Assembly (NCBI RefSeq): GCF_001577755.1
Contig: NZ_CP010776.1
Span: 310,001-374,000, forward strand
Length of the DNA: 64,000 nucleotides
From: Rufibacter sp. DG15C
Lineage (GTDB): Bacteria; Bacteroidota; Bacteroidia; Cytophagales; Hymenobacteraceae
Reading direction: 5' to 3'
Both the position numbers and the translations under genes were made by a program. Positions 25,579 through 33,047 of the stretch are shown here, piece by piece (within the stretch, counting starts at the first letter, position 1; every line of letters starts with the position of its first letter). Under the pieces are notes generated by a model. That model had not been told where the DNA came from. It worked only from the letters and a program-made list of their open reading frames with translations, and did not search any database.

Positions 25579-25586
25579 TACTTTTG
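25579..25586 (+). promoter_or_regulatory. Candidate -7 element TACTTTTG
   Basis: Exact TAnnTTTG match 31 bases before the deoxynucleoside kinase start. No well-placed TTG upstream. Confidence 0.45.
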
Positions 25587-25617
25587 TCCTCCTCATTTAT
25601 TAAGCACCCACAGTATC

Positions 25618-26232
25618 ATGCATATTGCCATCGTCGGTAACATAGGAGCCGGCAAAACCACTCTGGCCACTAAGTTAGCCCAGCACTTTCAATGGGAAGT
25701 TTTCCTGGAAGCCGTAGATGACAACCCCTATTTGAAGGACTTCTATGAGGATATGCCGCGTTGGGCATTCCACCTGCAGGTCTTCTTTTTGAACAGTCGC
25801 TTTAACCAGGTGCTGCAGATCAATGACCGCAAGAACGGCGTGGTACAGGACCGTACCATTTATGAGGACGCTTACATCTTCGCCAAGAACCTACACCAGT
25901 CTGGCATGATGAGCGAGCGCGACTACCAGAACTACTTCAATCTGTTCCAGTCCATGACCAAGATGGTGAAGGCCCCAGACCTGTTGGTGTACCTGAAGGC
26001 CGACTTGCCTAAGCTCATTGGTCAGATACAGAAGCGCGCCCGTGACTACGAGGAGAACATTGCCCTCTCCTACCTCAAGAACCTAAACGAGCACTACGAC
26101 CAGTGGATTAGCGGATACACCGCGGGAAAATTGTTAGTGGTAGACGTCAACAACATGGACTTTGTGCAGAACCCAGAAGACTTGGGCGCCATCATTGAGC
26201 GCATCAACATTGAGCTGTTCGGGTTGTTTTAA
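25618..26232 (+). CDS. Deoxynucleoside kinase
   Basis: 204 residues, cytosolic. P-loop GNIGAGKTT at residues 7-15, the catalytic/base-holding LEAVDDNPYL segment, VVQDRTIYEDAYIFA (DRT where many members have DRS), and a lid region with QKRARDYEENIALSYL. These match the dNK/dGK family that phosphorylates deoxyribonucleosides for salvage. Base preference is not clear from sequence. Confidence 0.93.
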   Translation: MHIAIVGNIGAGKTTLATKLAQHFQWEVFLEAVDDNPYLKDFYEDMPRWAFHLQVFFLNSRFNQVLQINDRKNGVVQDRTIYEDAYIFAKNLHQSGMMSERDYQNYFNLFQSMTKMVKAPDLLVYLKADLPKLIGQIQKRARDYEENIALSYLKNLNEHYDQWISGYTAGKLLVVDVNNMDFVQNPEDLGAIIERINIELFGLF

Positions 26233-26312
26233 CCGGTAGACGCTTACAAGTATAGAGATTTCTTTATCTTTCGGGCCGGGATTGCGTATGTACCAAAAAA
26301 ATGATTGGTCAT

Positions 26313-26990
26313 ATGAAATCCCGGTTTTCTTTTTCCCTGCTGCCCATTATGGCCGCAGGATTCCTATGTTTTGGCACCAGCTGCAACAAGACCACTTCTG
26401 AGACGGAGGCCGATGCCCGCAGAACCACCAACAAAGCAGAGCAGGAATTAGCTGAGCTGCGCGAGTGGGCCAAGGACAAAGCCAAGGACGTAGACAGCAC
26501 CGCAGAGCGCAAAGGCCCTCAGGTAAAGGAGGAATTCAAACAGCGCTCCGCTGAACTGGAAGCCAACCTGGACAGCCTGTCAGAAGAGTCTAAAGAGGAA
26601 TACAAAGAGCTCAAACGCCGATTTGAGAACTGGCAGTCCCAGAACAAACAGCGCAGTGACATGCCCTTGCAGCCTGAAAAGCTGGACAGCATCACCGCGT
26701 TGCTGTTAGGATCAAGTGCCGCGCTGGACATCACCTGGATTCCCACGCAGGTGCGCAGCAAATATGAGACGTTCACCAAAAACGTACGCCAGCACCAATC
26801 TTCCTGGACGGCCTCAGACTGGGACTATGTAGACGCCGTCTACAGAGAGATGAATATCAAGAAAGACCCTTTGGAAGACAACCTAAGCCCCGCTGATAGA
26901 CTCAGGATAAAAGGATTGCAAGCTGAATACCTTGCCCTGGAAGCCAAAAAAGACGCGAAGGATTTACACCAGCAGATAAAAGACAATTAA
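26313..26990 (+). CDS. Helical lipoprotein, 'DWDY' family member 2
   Basis: 225 residues. Lipoprotein signal with Cys24 (FGTSC), then a very charged helical chain. It parallels the secreted protein at 17102-17809: WAKDKAKDVDS against WMRVQKDKVAT, LDSLSEESKEEYKELKRRF against FQTLSESSKRDFLDLKATF, FTKNVRQHQSSW against FLQNVRAKRQTW, then DWDY in both, and a final LSPADRLRIKGLQAEY helix. I recognise no named domain. ATG 26313 is used, because it gives the lipobox; a start four codons earlier is possible. It ends six bases before palindrome copy 11. Confidence 0.82.
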   Translation: MKSRFSFSLLPIMAAGFLCFGTSCNKTTSETEADARRTTNKAEQELAELREWAKDKAKDVDSTAERKGPQVKEEFKQRSAELEANLDSLSEESKEEYKELKRRFENWQSQNKQRSDMPLQPEKLDSITALLLGSSAALDITWIPTQVRSKYETFTKNVRQHQSSWTASDWDYVDAVYREMNIKKDPLEDNLSPADRLRIKGLQAEYLALEAKKDAKDLHQQIKDN

Positions 26991-26996
26991 AAGAAA

Positions 26997-27040
26997 AACC
27001 GTTTTTGGCCTGTTTCTTTTAAAACAGGCCAAAAACGGTT
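26997..27040. repeat. GGCC palindrome, copy 11
   Basis: 19-bp stem with outer arms AACCG and CGGTT around the core, in a tail-to-tail gap, four bases from the stop codon of the convergent gene. Confidence 0.92.
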
Positions 27041-27044
27041 CCTA

Positions 27045-27521
27045 TCAACCAGCCTTGTGCACTTTGTCTTTCTGTTTTGGTTCTTGGGTTGCACTGGATG
27101 AGTCCTGAGGAGCATCTGCTGGTCTATGTAACCATTTTTCGGCTTGCTCCAGGTCCCAAAATAAGGCGGCTTCACAGTGCTCACTAAACCGCTCTATCAT
27201 ATCTTTAGCCGAGGCCACCTGCTGAAAATCTGGTGACAGCACGTGGGCAAACCGTCTTAAGCCCAATTGCACCGCTTCTGGTAGCCACTCATACTCCAAC
27301 CAATTATTAGCGTCCTCCCAATCACCGGTTACATGGCTTTTGTCATTGAGCAGTTTGCCACATTTCCATTTCTCCTGCAAGCCCAGATAGGCTTTGGCCG
27401 CCATCAAGACATCCTCGGCGTTCATGTGGCCAGTCCATTTGACAATAACTTCATCTTTCTCTTCATCAAAGAAGATAGTGATGTGCGCATGCGCATGTGA
27501 AAGATGCCAGGTAGATTCCAT
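27045..27521 (-). CDS. STAS/SpoIIAA-like protein A
   Basis: 158 residues, no signal peptide. The pattern of an opening strand, a W-x-G turn (VKWTGHMN), a helix, a central KLLNDKSHVTGDW strand-loop, W...EWLP helix start and a final helix ending AEKWL is shared with the proteins at 29431-29856 and 35368-35766. This resembles the alternating strand-helix layout of SpoIIAA/STAS-like domains, although no phosphorylatable serine can be assigned. The last 25 residues are a polar tail absent from the other two. Function unknown; in related families such proteins act as small regulatory partners. Confidence 0.72.
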   Translation of the reverse strand: MESTWHLSHAHAHITIFFDEEKDEVIVKWTGHMNAEDVLMAAKAYLGLQEKWKCGKLLNDKSHVTGDWEDANNWLEYEWLPEAVQLGLRRFAHVLSPDFQQVASAKDMIERFSEHCEAALFWDLEQAEKWLHRPADAPQDSSSATQEPKQKDKVHKAG

Positions 27522-27677
27522 AGATAACGCTGTTTTAGGTCTTCGGTAAATTGGACAAGTAACAGAAGCGTTGAATTGAAAGGAGTTGTCTTTAGAATTG
27601 TACGCTGGCAGGGCCTTGAATGTTAGTGGTTTTCCGTATTTACGTTACGTATAAACACGTATGCCTTACGTATTTCG

Positions 27678-29054
27678 CTATTTTCCTTTGCCTGTTTCTG
27701 TAGGTTCTGCCAAGACCCAACCAGTAGCGCCTCCAGAAACTTTCACCAGCCAATAGTCGGTCTCTTTTGCCAATACCTGCACGCTGGTGTCTGCCGGAAG
27801 CGTGCGTTTAGCCGCCGCCTGGGCATGAGACGTCTCTAATAGGTCAGCGGTCTGCCGCAGGCGCAGAGTGTGCAGCGGCTTATCTAAGGGCTCTAACAAG
27901 AAGGCAGCCATAAACCCCTGCTGGCCGTTGGGCAGTTGCACCCGGTACCAGTCTGCGGTGCCGGCCAGCACTTGCACGGGCAGGTGCTTCTCTAAGGTAG
28001 TAAGCACGGTGGCTTTGCTGCTGGGAGACTGGCGCACAGAGGCCTTGTCTTTGCTCACGCGAGTCCAAGCGCCAATCTGTTCTTCGTTTACTTTTAAAGG
28101 GGCTGGCTTTTCTTTGTTCTTGAACACATAAGGAAAGGGATCAACCGCTCCGCGGCCATATTTGTAGATACCGAAGTGAAGGTGCGGCGCCGTGGTTTTA
28201 GCGTTGCCGGTATTGCCCATTAAACCCAAGGTGTCTCCAATAGAAACGCGCTGCCCGGGCTGTACCAACTGGCTGTCTAAGTGTGCGTAGTACAGACTTT
28301 GATTACGACCAGGGTCTTGCAGCCAGACTACCTTCCCACCAATGGGCGTGGTGCTCACCCTAGACACTACCCCCTCCGCAGAAGCAATGATGGGCGTGTT
28401 TCTGGCTGCGAAGATGTCTATGCCTTCGTGTTTGCGGGCACCCGCATCTCTATCCTGCCCCCAGAAACTCTGAATGGACCGTCCGTCTTTGCCCTGCACC
28501 GGGAACGCTAGCACGGGTTGTGTCTCAATAGTGACGGTGTACTGCCCGCTGCGCAGCAATTCTGGTTGCAACCGGACTACATGGGGCAAATCTTCCTCTA
28601 CCTCATATTCCAGTTCCTGTGAGGTAGAATCTGCGTGGGCTACCTGCTTCGGCTCTGTTGGGTTATCTGGATTAGACTCAAACAAGTCCAGAAATACCCT
28701 TGGAACGTCGGTGCCTTTGGTCTGCACTTTCACAGACACCTTCTGGCCTTCTTTGACCGTGAATTGATACCCCGCCGCTATGGGTTTGTCTACTGGAAAG
28801 TAGCCTGTTTCTTTAAAAGGTAGTGTGATAGGTACCGGGTTTTCCAAGGCTTTGGTGCCAGCCGTCAGCCACTGTTGACCCAAGGCAGTCTTGTCCAGCT
28901 TGGCCTCTTCTAAGCCTTTTTGGTAGCGCTCATAGGGCGTATGCTTCTTAAAAACACCGCGTAACGCCTTTTGGGGGCTACAAGCTTGTGCACACAGCAA
29001 GGCCAGCCAGAAGATGTATTGATAATGCTTGCGAAAGAGGAAGGTACGGCTCAT
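27678..29054 (-). CDS. M23 family peptidoglycan endopeptidase lipoprotein with SH3-like domains
   Basis: 458 residues. Lipoprotein signal with the lipid-bearing Cys after LLCAQA. A beta-rich N-terminal region precedes the LytM/M23 domain, recognisable by KHEGIDIFAARNTPIIAS (HxxxD), YYAHLD and the APHLHFGIYK zinc motif. Two SH3-like segments follow (RQSPSSKATVLTTLEKHLPV; AAKRTLPADTSVQVLAKETD). It likely cuts cross-bridges in the wall from the inner face of the outer membrane. A terminator for the upstream gene lies just before its start. Confidence 0.93.
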   Translation of the reverse strand: MSRTFLFRKHYQYIFWLALLCAQACSPQKALRGVFKKHTPYERYQKGLEEAKLDKTALGQQWLTAGTKALENPVPITLPFKETGYFPVDKPIAAGYQFTVKEGQKVSVKVQTKGTDVPRVFLDLFESNPDNPTEPKQVAHADSTSQELEYEVEEDLPHVVRLQPELLRSGQYTVTIETQPVLAFPVQGKDGRSIQSFWGQDRDAGARKHEGIDIFAARNTPIIASAEGVVSRVSTTPIGGKVVWLQDPGRNQSLYYAHLDSQLVQPGQRVSIGDTLGLMGNTGNAKTTAPHLHFGIYKYGRGAVDPFPYVFKNKEKPAPLKVNEEQIGAWTRVSKDKASVRQSPSSKATVLTTLEKHLPVQVLAGTADWYRVQLPNGQQGFMAAFLLEPLDKPLHTLRLRQTADLLETSHAQAAAKRTLPADTSVQVLAKETDYWLVKVSGGATGWVLAEPTETGKGK

Positions 29055-29064
29055 ACGTTATGTC

Positions 29065-29112
29065 AAAAAAATACCCGTCACCCGGGCTGTATATAACGCA
29101 GGGTAACGGGTA
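29065..29112 (-). terminator. Intrinsic terminator after the 29156-29413 gene
   Basis: On the minus strand, a 12-bp stem TACCCGTTACCC with one G-T pair, followed by seven T. It separates the gene at 29156-29413 from the M23 gene that follows. Confidence 0.85.
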
Positions 29113-29155
29113 AAATGTACGAGCCTCCTGAAGTTTTGGCTTCAGGTACAGGCAG

Positions 29156-29413
29156 TTACTCTTCTTCTATGCGGCGGTGCGGGTGTTGGTAGCCCAGTGC
29201 CTCCTGCTCAGAAATCTCCTCATATTGGTCCAGCATCAGGTGCAGGGTGCCCGAGTTGGTTCCTTTTACAAACGCGCCTTCTGGGGTGCGGTAAATGGCG
29301 TAGTTGTGCAACCCAAATGGGTACAGATTGTTGCTTCTAATCTCTTTGGCCAGGGTAAGGTCATGCTCCCCGCCGTTAGACGTTTGAACTATGTATAACG
29401 TATGCTGTGTCAT
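29156..29413 (-). CDS. Small hypothetical protein
   Basis: 85 residues, soluble, no recognised family. It begins MTQHTLYIVQTSNGGEHDLT and ends in a basic-acidic tail HRRIEEE. ATG 29413 is preferred; a longer frame would read into the end of the upstream STAS-like gene. The 17-base gap to that gene suggests co-transcription, and a good terminator follows. Confidence 0.7.
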   Translation of the reverse strand: MTQHTLYIVQTSNGGEHDLTLAKEIRSNNLYPFGLHNYAIYRTPEGAFVKGTNSGTLHLMLDQYEEISEQEALGYQHPHRRIEEE

Positions 29414-29430
29414 GTGCAAATCAAGATAAA

Positions 29431-29856
29431 CTATTTTACAAGAACCCCAGACGGTTGCAAGAAAAGCCATTGCTTGGCTTCTACCAGGTTGGGGAATTGA
29501 CAGTAGTCACAGATGCCTTTGCCATTGGACATGTCCTCAATTGATTTCATGGCCAGTCTGGTAAAAGTGCTCTCTGGCACCACCACTGCAATATACAGAT
29601 AATTGTTAGGAGCCAGTTCTGCCAGTCTTGGAATAATAAGATTGGCCATCCAGCGCTGGTCCTCAGGTGATACCAGGCCTAGGTGTAGCACATCCAGGTT
29701 GACGCGCTGGGTAGAATACTCCCGCATGGTTTGCAAAAGCCGCTGGTTTGCTTCCCTGAATTCCTCAGAGGTGCCCTTGCGCAGAAACCGGAGAAACACA
29801 CCCTGCAACAACTCATCATACCCGGTGATGGCGTACTCTGTTCTGGTGTGAATCAT
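29431..29856 (-). CDS. STAS/SpoIIAA-like protein B
   Basis: 141 residues, no signal peptide. It shares the strand-helix order and landmarks of the proteins at 27045-27521 and 35368-35766, with FLRKGT in place of the W-x-G turn, LDVLHLGLVSPEDQRW in the central position and EAKQWLF at the end. It is the most divergent of the three. Function unknown; likely co-transcribed with the small gene at 29156-29413. Confidence 0.7.
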   Translation of the reverse strand: MIHTRTEYAITGYDELLQGVFLRFLRKGTSEEFREANQRLLQTMREYSTQRVNLDVLHLGLVSPEDQRWMANLIIPRLAELAPNNYLYIAVVVPESTFTRLAMKSIEDMSNGKGICDYCQFPNLVEAKQWLFLQPSGVLVK

Positions 29857-29958
29857 AGGGGTGTAAGCGAAATTTAAGTAAGTGAATGCTTTAAAAAACT
29901 ACTAACGGAGTACTATTTCCCATGTTTCTTGGTCACTTTTAAAAGAAACTAAGCCACT

Positions 29959-29996
29959 CGTTTTCGGGCTGATTTCTGGAAAATAGGGCAAAAACG
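29959..29996. repeat. GGCC palindrome, copy 12
   Basis: Degenerate in both arms (CGTTTTCGGGCTGATTTC and GAAAATAGGGCAAAAACG). It ends three bases from the MOSC stop codon. Confidence 0.75.
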
Positions 29997-29999
29997 GAA

Positions 30000-30827
30000 T
30001 TAGGCTTCGTCTACATTACCGGCTTCCATGACCTGGATCTTGTCGCCTACGTTGATGGTGCCGGTAGAAAGGCCAATCAGGTTCATGCCAAACAGAACGC
30101 TGTTGCCTTGCTTACGGTAGGTGGCCAAGGTTCTAAGCGGCTCCTGGCTGGTAGTGGCGGTGAACTGGTCAATGGTAGTGACGTTGCAGCGGCCGCAGGG
30201 CTTGGCGCCGTAAAACAGGACATCGCCTATTTTAAAGGTCTTCCATTTCTCCTCGTCATAGGGCAGACCGCCGGTGAACACAAACGTGGGCCTGAACCGG
30301 TTCATGGGCACAGGTTGCTCTAAACGGCTGTTCAAATCATTCAAAGACTCCTGGCCAATGATCAGGAATGGATAGCCATCGGCAAAACTCACTTTCTCAT
30401 TGTGCTTGGCGTAGTTGGGGTCAATGAGCCTGATTGAATTTTCGGGCATATAAACCAAGCGGCAGTCAATGCCCAGGGCCTCGGTAAACCAGGCGTTGGC
30501 TTCTGAGCTTACCACATAGGCAAAGCAAATGTCATCCCAGACGGTTACCAGCAGAGAACGAGTGCTGTTCGTTTCTAAGGGCACGCGCAAGGGCGACAGG
30601 TTTTTGGTACGGTGCGTGACTTCCAAGTGGTCTGCGTGCAAGGCTACGTCCAGCAAAGCCATCTCAGCCAACTTGCGCTGAGTCAAAAACATGCCACTCT
30701 CATCTATCAACATCCAGCGCCGGTCATACTGCAGGCCGCGCTCTTCTACCTGGGCAGACGTGAGCGAAATGCCGCCTAAAGACTTGATGGGATAAATGTT
30801 GATTTCTGAGAGTACCAAGTGTGACAT
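30000..30827 (-). CDS. MOSC domain protein (mARC/YcbX-like)
   Basis: 275 residues, cytosolic. An N-terminal MOSC_N beta-barrel (INIYPIKSLGGISLTSAQVE; YDRRWMLIDESGMFLTQRK) precedes the MOSC domain with FYGAKPCGRCNVTTID, whose cysteine ligates molybdenum cofactor in the family. These enzymes reduce N-hydroxylated compounds. No electron-donor domain is fused, unlike some relatives, so a separate partner would be required. It stands alone on the minus strand. Confidence 0.92.
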   Translation of the reverse strand: MSHLVLSEINIYPIKSLGGISLTSAQVEERGLQYDRRWMLIDESGMFLTQRKLAEMALLDVALHADHLEVTHRTKNLSPLRVPLETNSTRSLLVTVWDDICFAYVVSSEANAWFTEALGIDCRLVYMPENSIRLIDPNYAKHNEKVSFADGYPFLIIGQESLNDLNSRLEQPVPMNRFRPTFVFTGGLPYDEEKWKTFKIGDVLFYGAKPCGRCNVTTIDQFTATTSQEPLRTLATYRKQGNSVLFGMNLIGLSTGTINVGDKIQVMEAGNVDEA

Positions 30828-30984
30828 AAAGTATATGTGCTGTGACGTGCCAAAGCTCCTAAAAGATAAAGGTAGGAATGATTCTTAAAACGCACAGACA
30901 CTATATAAGGATTTGCACTTTTGCAACAATTTATCTTCACTAAAACCTATATTTAGCAACTTTGGTAATTTTTTTAGCAGACAA

Positions 30985-31014
30985 TTGACCGCAAAGACAA
31001 AAAGCGTAATTTTA
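30985..31014 (+). promoter_or_regulatory. Candidate promoter of xseA
   Basis: TTG at 30985-30987, 19 bases, then TAATTTTA at 31007-31014, which matches TAnnTTTG except for the last base. Transcription would start near 31021, so translation should begin at ATG 31044 rather than the TTG at 31020. Confidence 0.55.
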
Positions 31015-31043
31015 GGAGATTGAAAATAAGAGGAGCGCACGGA

Positions 31044-32624
31044 ATGGGGACATATTTTCAGAGTTACCGCGAGGAGATTTCGCTGACGGTTAGCACTAAC
31101 CGCCCGCTCACCTTGTATGAGTTCAACCACCGCCTGCGCGAAGAAATTGAGAATGCCCTGCCCCACCGGTATTGGATTATAGCTGAAATCTCTGAGGCCC
31201 GCGTGCACCACGGCAGCGGCCACTGCTACCTCACCCTCACTGACAAAGAACCCGGCTCCAAAGGCACCCTCACGGCCCAGGCCAGAGCCACCATCTGGAA
31301 GCGCCAATACCAGGAGATTGCCACTTATTTTGAAGAACAGACCGGTCATCCGCTAAAGGCCGGGCTTAAAATCCTGTTCAACGCCAGCCCGCGGTTCCAT
31401 GAGCTGTACGGGTTCAGTTTGGACATCCATGACATTGACCCCACCTACACCCTTGGGGATTTAGCGCGCCAACGCCAGGAAACCATTCTTCGCTTGCAAC
31501 AGGAAGGATTGCTGGACTTAAACCGAAAGCAAATCTTGCCCGAAGTTCCGCAACGGTTGGCCATCATCTCTTCGCCTACCGCAGCGGGCTATCAGGATTT
31601 TGTGGTGCAGTTGGAGAACAACCCGTTTGGATATGCGTTCAAACTCACCTTGTTTGAAGCCAGCGTGCAAGGTGCTGAGGCCGTAGCCTCTATCAAAACC
31701 GCTCTAAACCGCGTGGCCCTACAAAGACCCGCCTTTGACGCGGTGGTAATCATTAGAGGTGGAGGTTCTCAGACAGATTTGCTGTGCTTTGACCGCTATG
31801 AACTGGCGGCTACCGTGGCCCAGATGCCTCTGCCAGTTTTAACGGGCATTGGGCATGAGCGCGATGAGTCCATCACGGATTTAGTGGCGCATACACCTTT
31901 GAAAACCCCTACCGCCGTAGCGGCTTATCTAGTGGACCGTTGTAATGAGTTTGAGGCCAAAGTAGAAACCATCTTCTTGCAGATCCGCGAGTCGGCGACG
32001 GCGTTGGCCGTTATAGAGGAACGCCGCGTAGCCCAATTGACCAATCAACTGCAACAACGCACCACCAGCTTTTTACAGACGCGCCAGTTCCAGTTGGAGT
32101 GCCAGACACGCACGCTCTCAGACAAGCCTAAAACGTATCTCACACATGAGCAAAAGCATGTCATGTGTGAAGAGTTGCGCCTCACCCATTCTGTAGAACA
32201 ATTACTAAGAGCCAAGGAAGCCAAACAACACCAGTACATCCAGACCCTGGAGCATGAGAGCACGCAGAAGGTAACCGCTGGCCAGCGCAAGCTCACGCAC
32301 GTGGAGCACTGCGTACAACATACCGCTGAGCAGAGGGTACAGAAAGCCAAGCTCACGTTCCAGAAAAACCAGCAGCGGTTACTGTACGGGGCCAAAGATC
32401 ATCTACAGACCAAAAGCCACCAACTGCAGCTAGTGGCCATGGACATACGGTCTCATGACCCCGAGGTGATGCTAATGCGCGGCTACACGCTCACCTACGT
32501 CAACGGCAAACTGCTTAGGTCCATAGAGCAACTCACACCCGGCGATGAACTGAAAACTAGACTTCTGGTTGGCTCCGTCACCAGCACTGTCACCAACATT
32601 CAAGAACCAGACCTTTTTATTTAA
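31044..32624 (+). CDS. xseA: Exodeoxyribonuclease VII large subunit
   Basis: 526 residues, larger than the usual 400-450. The N-terminal OB-fold (PHRYWIIAEISEARVHHGSG) is followed by the catalytic domain with RLAIISSPTAAGYQDFV, VVIIRGGGSQTDL and TGIGHERDESITDLVAHTPLKTPTAVAAYL, all standard for XseA. A long Gln-rich coiled coil fills residues ~300-460 and accounts for the extra length; this is the part that wraps with XseB. The enzyme degrades single-stranded DNA. The small subunit gene follows, but after an unusual 119-base gap. Confidence 0.95.
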   Translation: MGTYFQSYREEISLTVSTNRPLTLYEFNHRLREEIENALPHRYWIIAEISEARVHHGSGHCYLTLTDKEPGSKGTLTAQARATIWKRQYQEIATYFEEQTGHPLKAGLKILFNASPRFHELYGFSLDIHDIDPTYTLGDLARQRQETILRLQQEGLLDLNRKQILPEVPQRLAIISSPTAAGYQDFVVQLENNPFGYAFKLTLFEASVQGAEAVASIKTALNRVALQRPAFDAVVIIRGGGSQTDLLCFDRYELAATVAQMPLPVLTGIGHERDESITDLVAHTPLKTPTAVAAYLVDRCNEFEAKVETIFLQIRESATALAVIEERRVAQLTNQLQQRTTSFLQTRQFQLECQTRTLSDKPKTYLTHEQKHVMCEELRLTHSVEQLLRAKEAKQHQYIQTLEHESTQKVTAGQRKLTHVEHCVQHTAEQRVQKAKLTFQKNQQRLLYGAKDHLQTKSHQLQLVAMDIRSHDPEVMLMRGYTLTYVNGKLLRSIEQLTPGDELKTRLLVGSVTSTVTNIQEPDLFI

Positions 32625-32743
32625 GAATTAATAATTAGTAATTAATAATGCCCCAGGCACTAAGATTTAGAAACCTGCCTAGCATTTTGATTATCAACTA
32701 CAATTCTTAATTATTAATTAATAATTAGTAATTACAAAAAGCC
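32625..32743. repeat. AT-rich repeat-bounded insert between xseA and xseB
   Basis: ATTAATAATTAGTAATTA occurs at 32628-32645 and again at 32717-32734, bounding about 70 bases of non-coding DNA. It separates two genes normally adjacent. No hairpin with U-tract is seen, so read-through is possible. Confidence 0.65.
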
Positions 32744-32956
32744 ATGAGCACCTTAACGTATAAGCAAGCCACCCAAGAACTAGAGGCCATTTTGAAGGCC
32801 ATTGAAAACGATGATGTAGACGTGGATGAACTGACCCAAAAGGTACAGCGCTCCTCAGAACTCATCAAGCTGTGCAAACAGAAACTGCGCACCGCCGAAG
32901 ACGCCATCAACCAGGTCTTCAAAGACATCAACTGCGAAACCCCAGAGACAGAGTAA
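32744..32956 (+). CDS. xseB: Exodeoxyribonuclease VII small subunit
   Basis: 70 residues, two helices. TYKQATQELEAILKAIEND and DVDELTQKVQRSSELIKLC are the family signatures; several small subunits bind each large subunit. Cytosolic. It directly precedes palindrome copy 13 and a strong bidirectional terminator. Confidence 0.93.
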   Translation: MSTLTYKQATQELEAILKAIENDDVDVDELTQKVQRSSELIKLCKQKLRTAEDAINQVFKDINCETPETE

Positions 32957-32959
32957 ACT

Positions 32960-32997
32960 CGTTTTTGGCCTGTTTCTGGTAAAACAGCCCAAAAACG
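32960..32997. repeat. GGCC palindrome, copy 13
   Basis: Core with one mismatch in the right arm (AAAACAGCCC). It begins three bases after the xseB stop codon and touches the terminator that follows. Confidence 0.88.
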
Positions 32998-33031
32998 AAA
33001 AAGGGTAGCCATTTGCATGGCTACCCTTTTT
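32998..33031. terminator. Bidirectional intrinsic terminator
   Basis: Perfect 15-bp stem AAAAAGGGTAGCCAT with a TTGC loop; the A and T runs at its base serve both xseB and the convergent subtilase. Confidence 0.92.
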
Positions 33032-33047
33032 CAATGGTGATGGCAGA

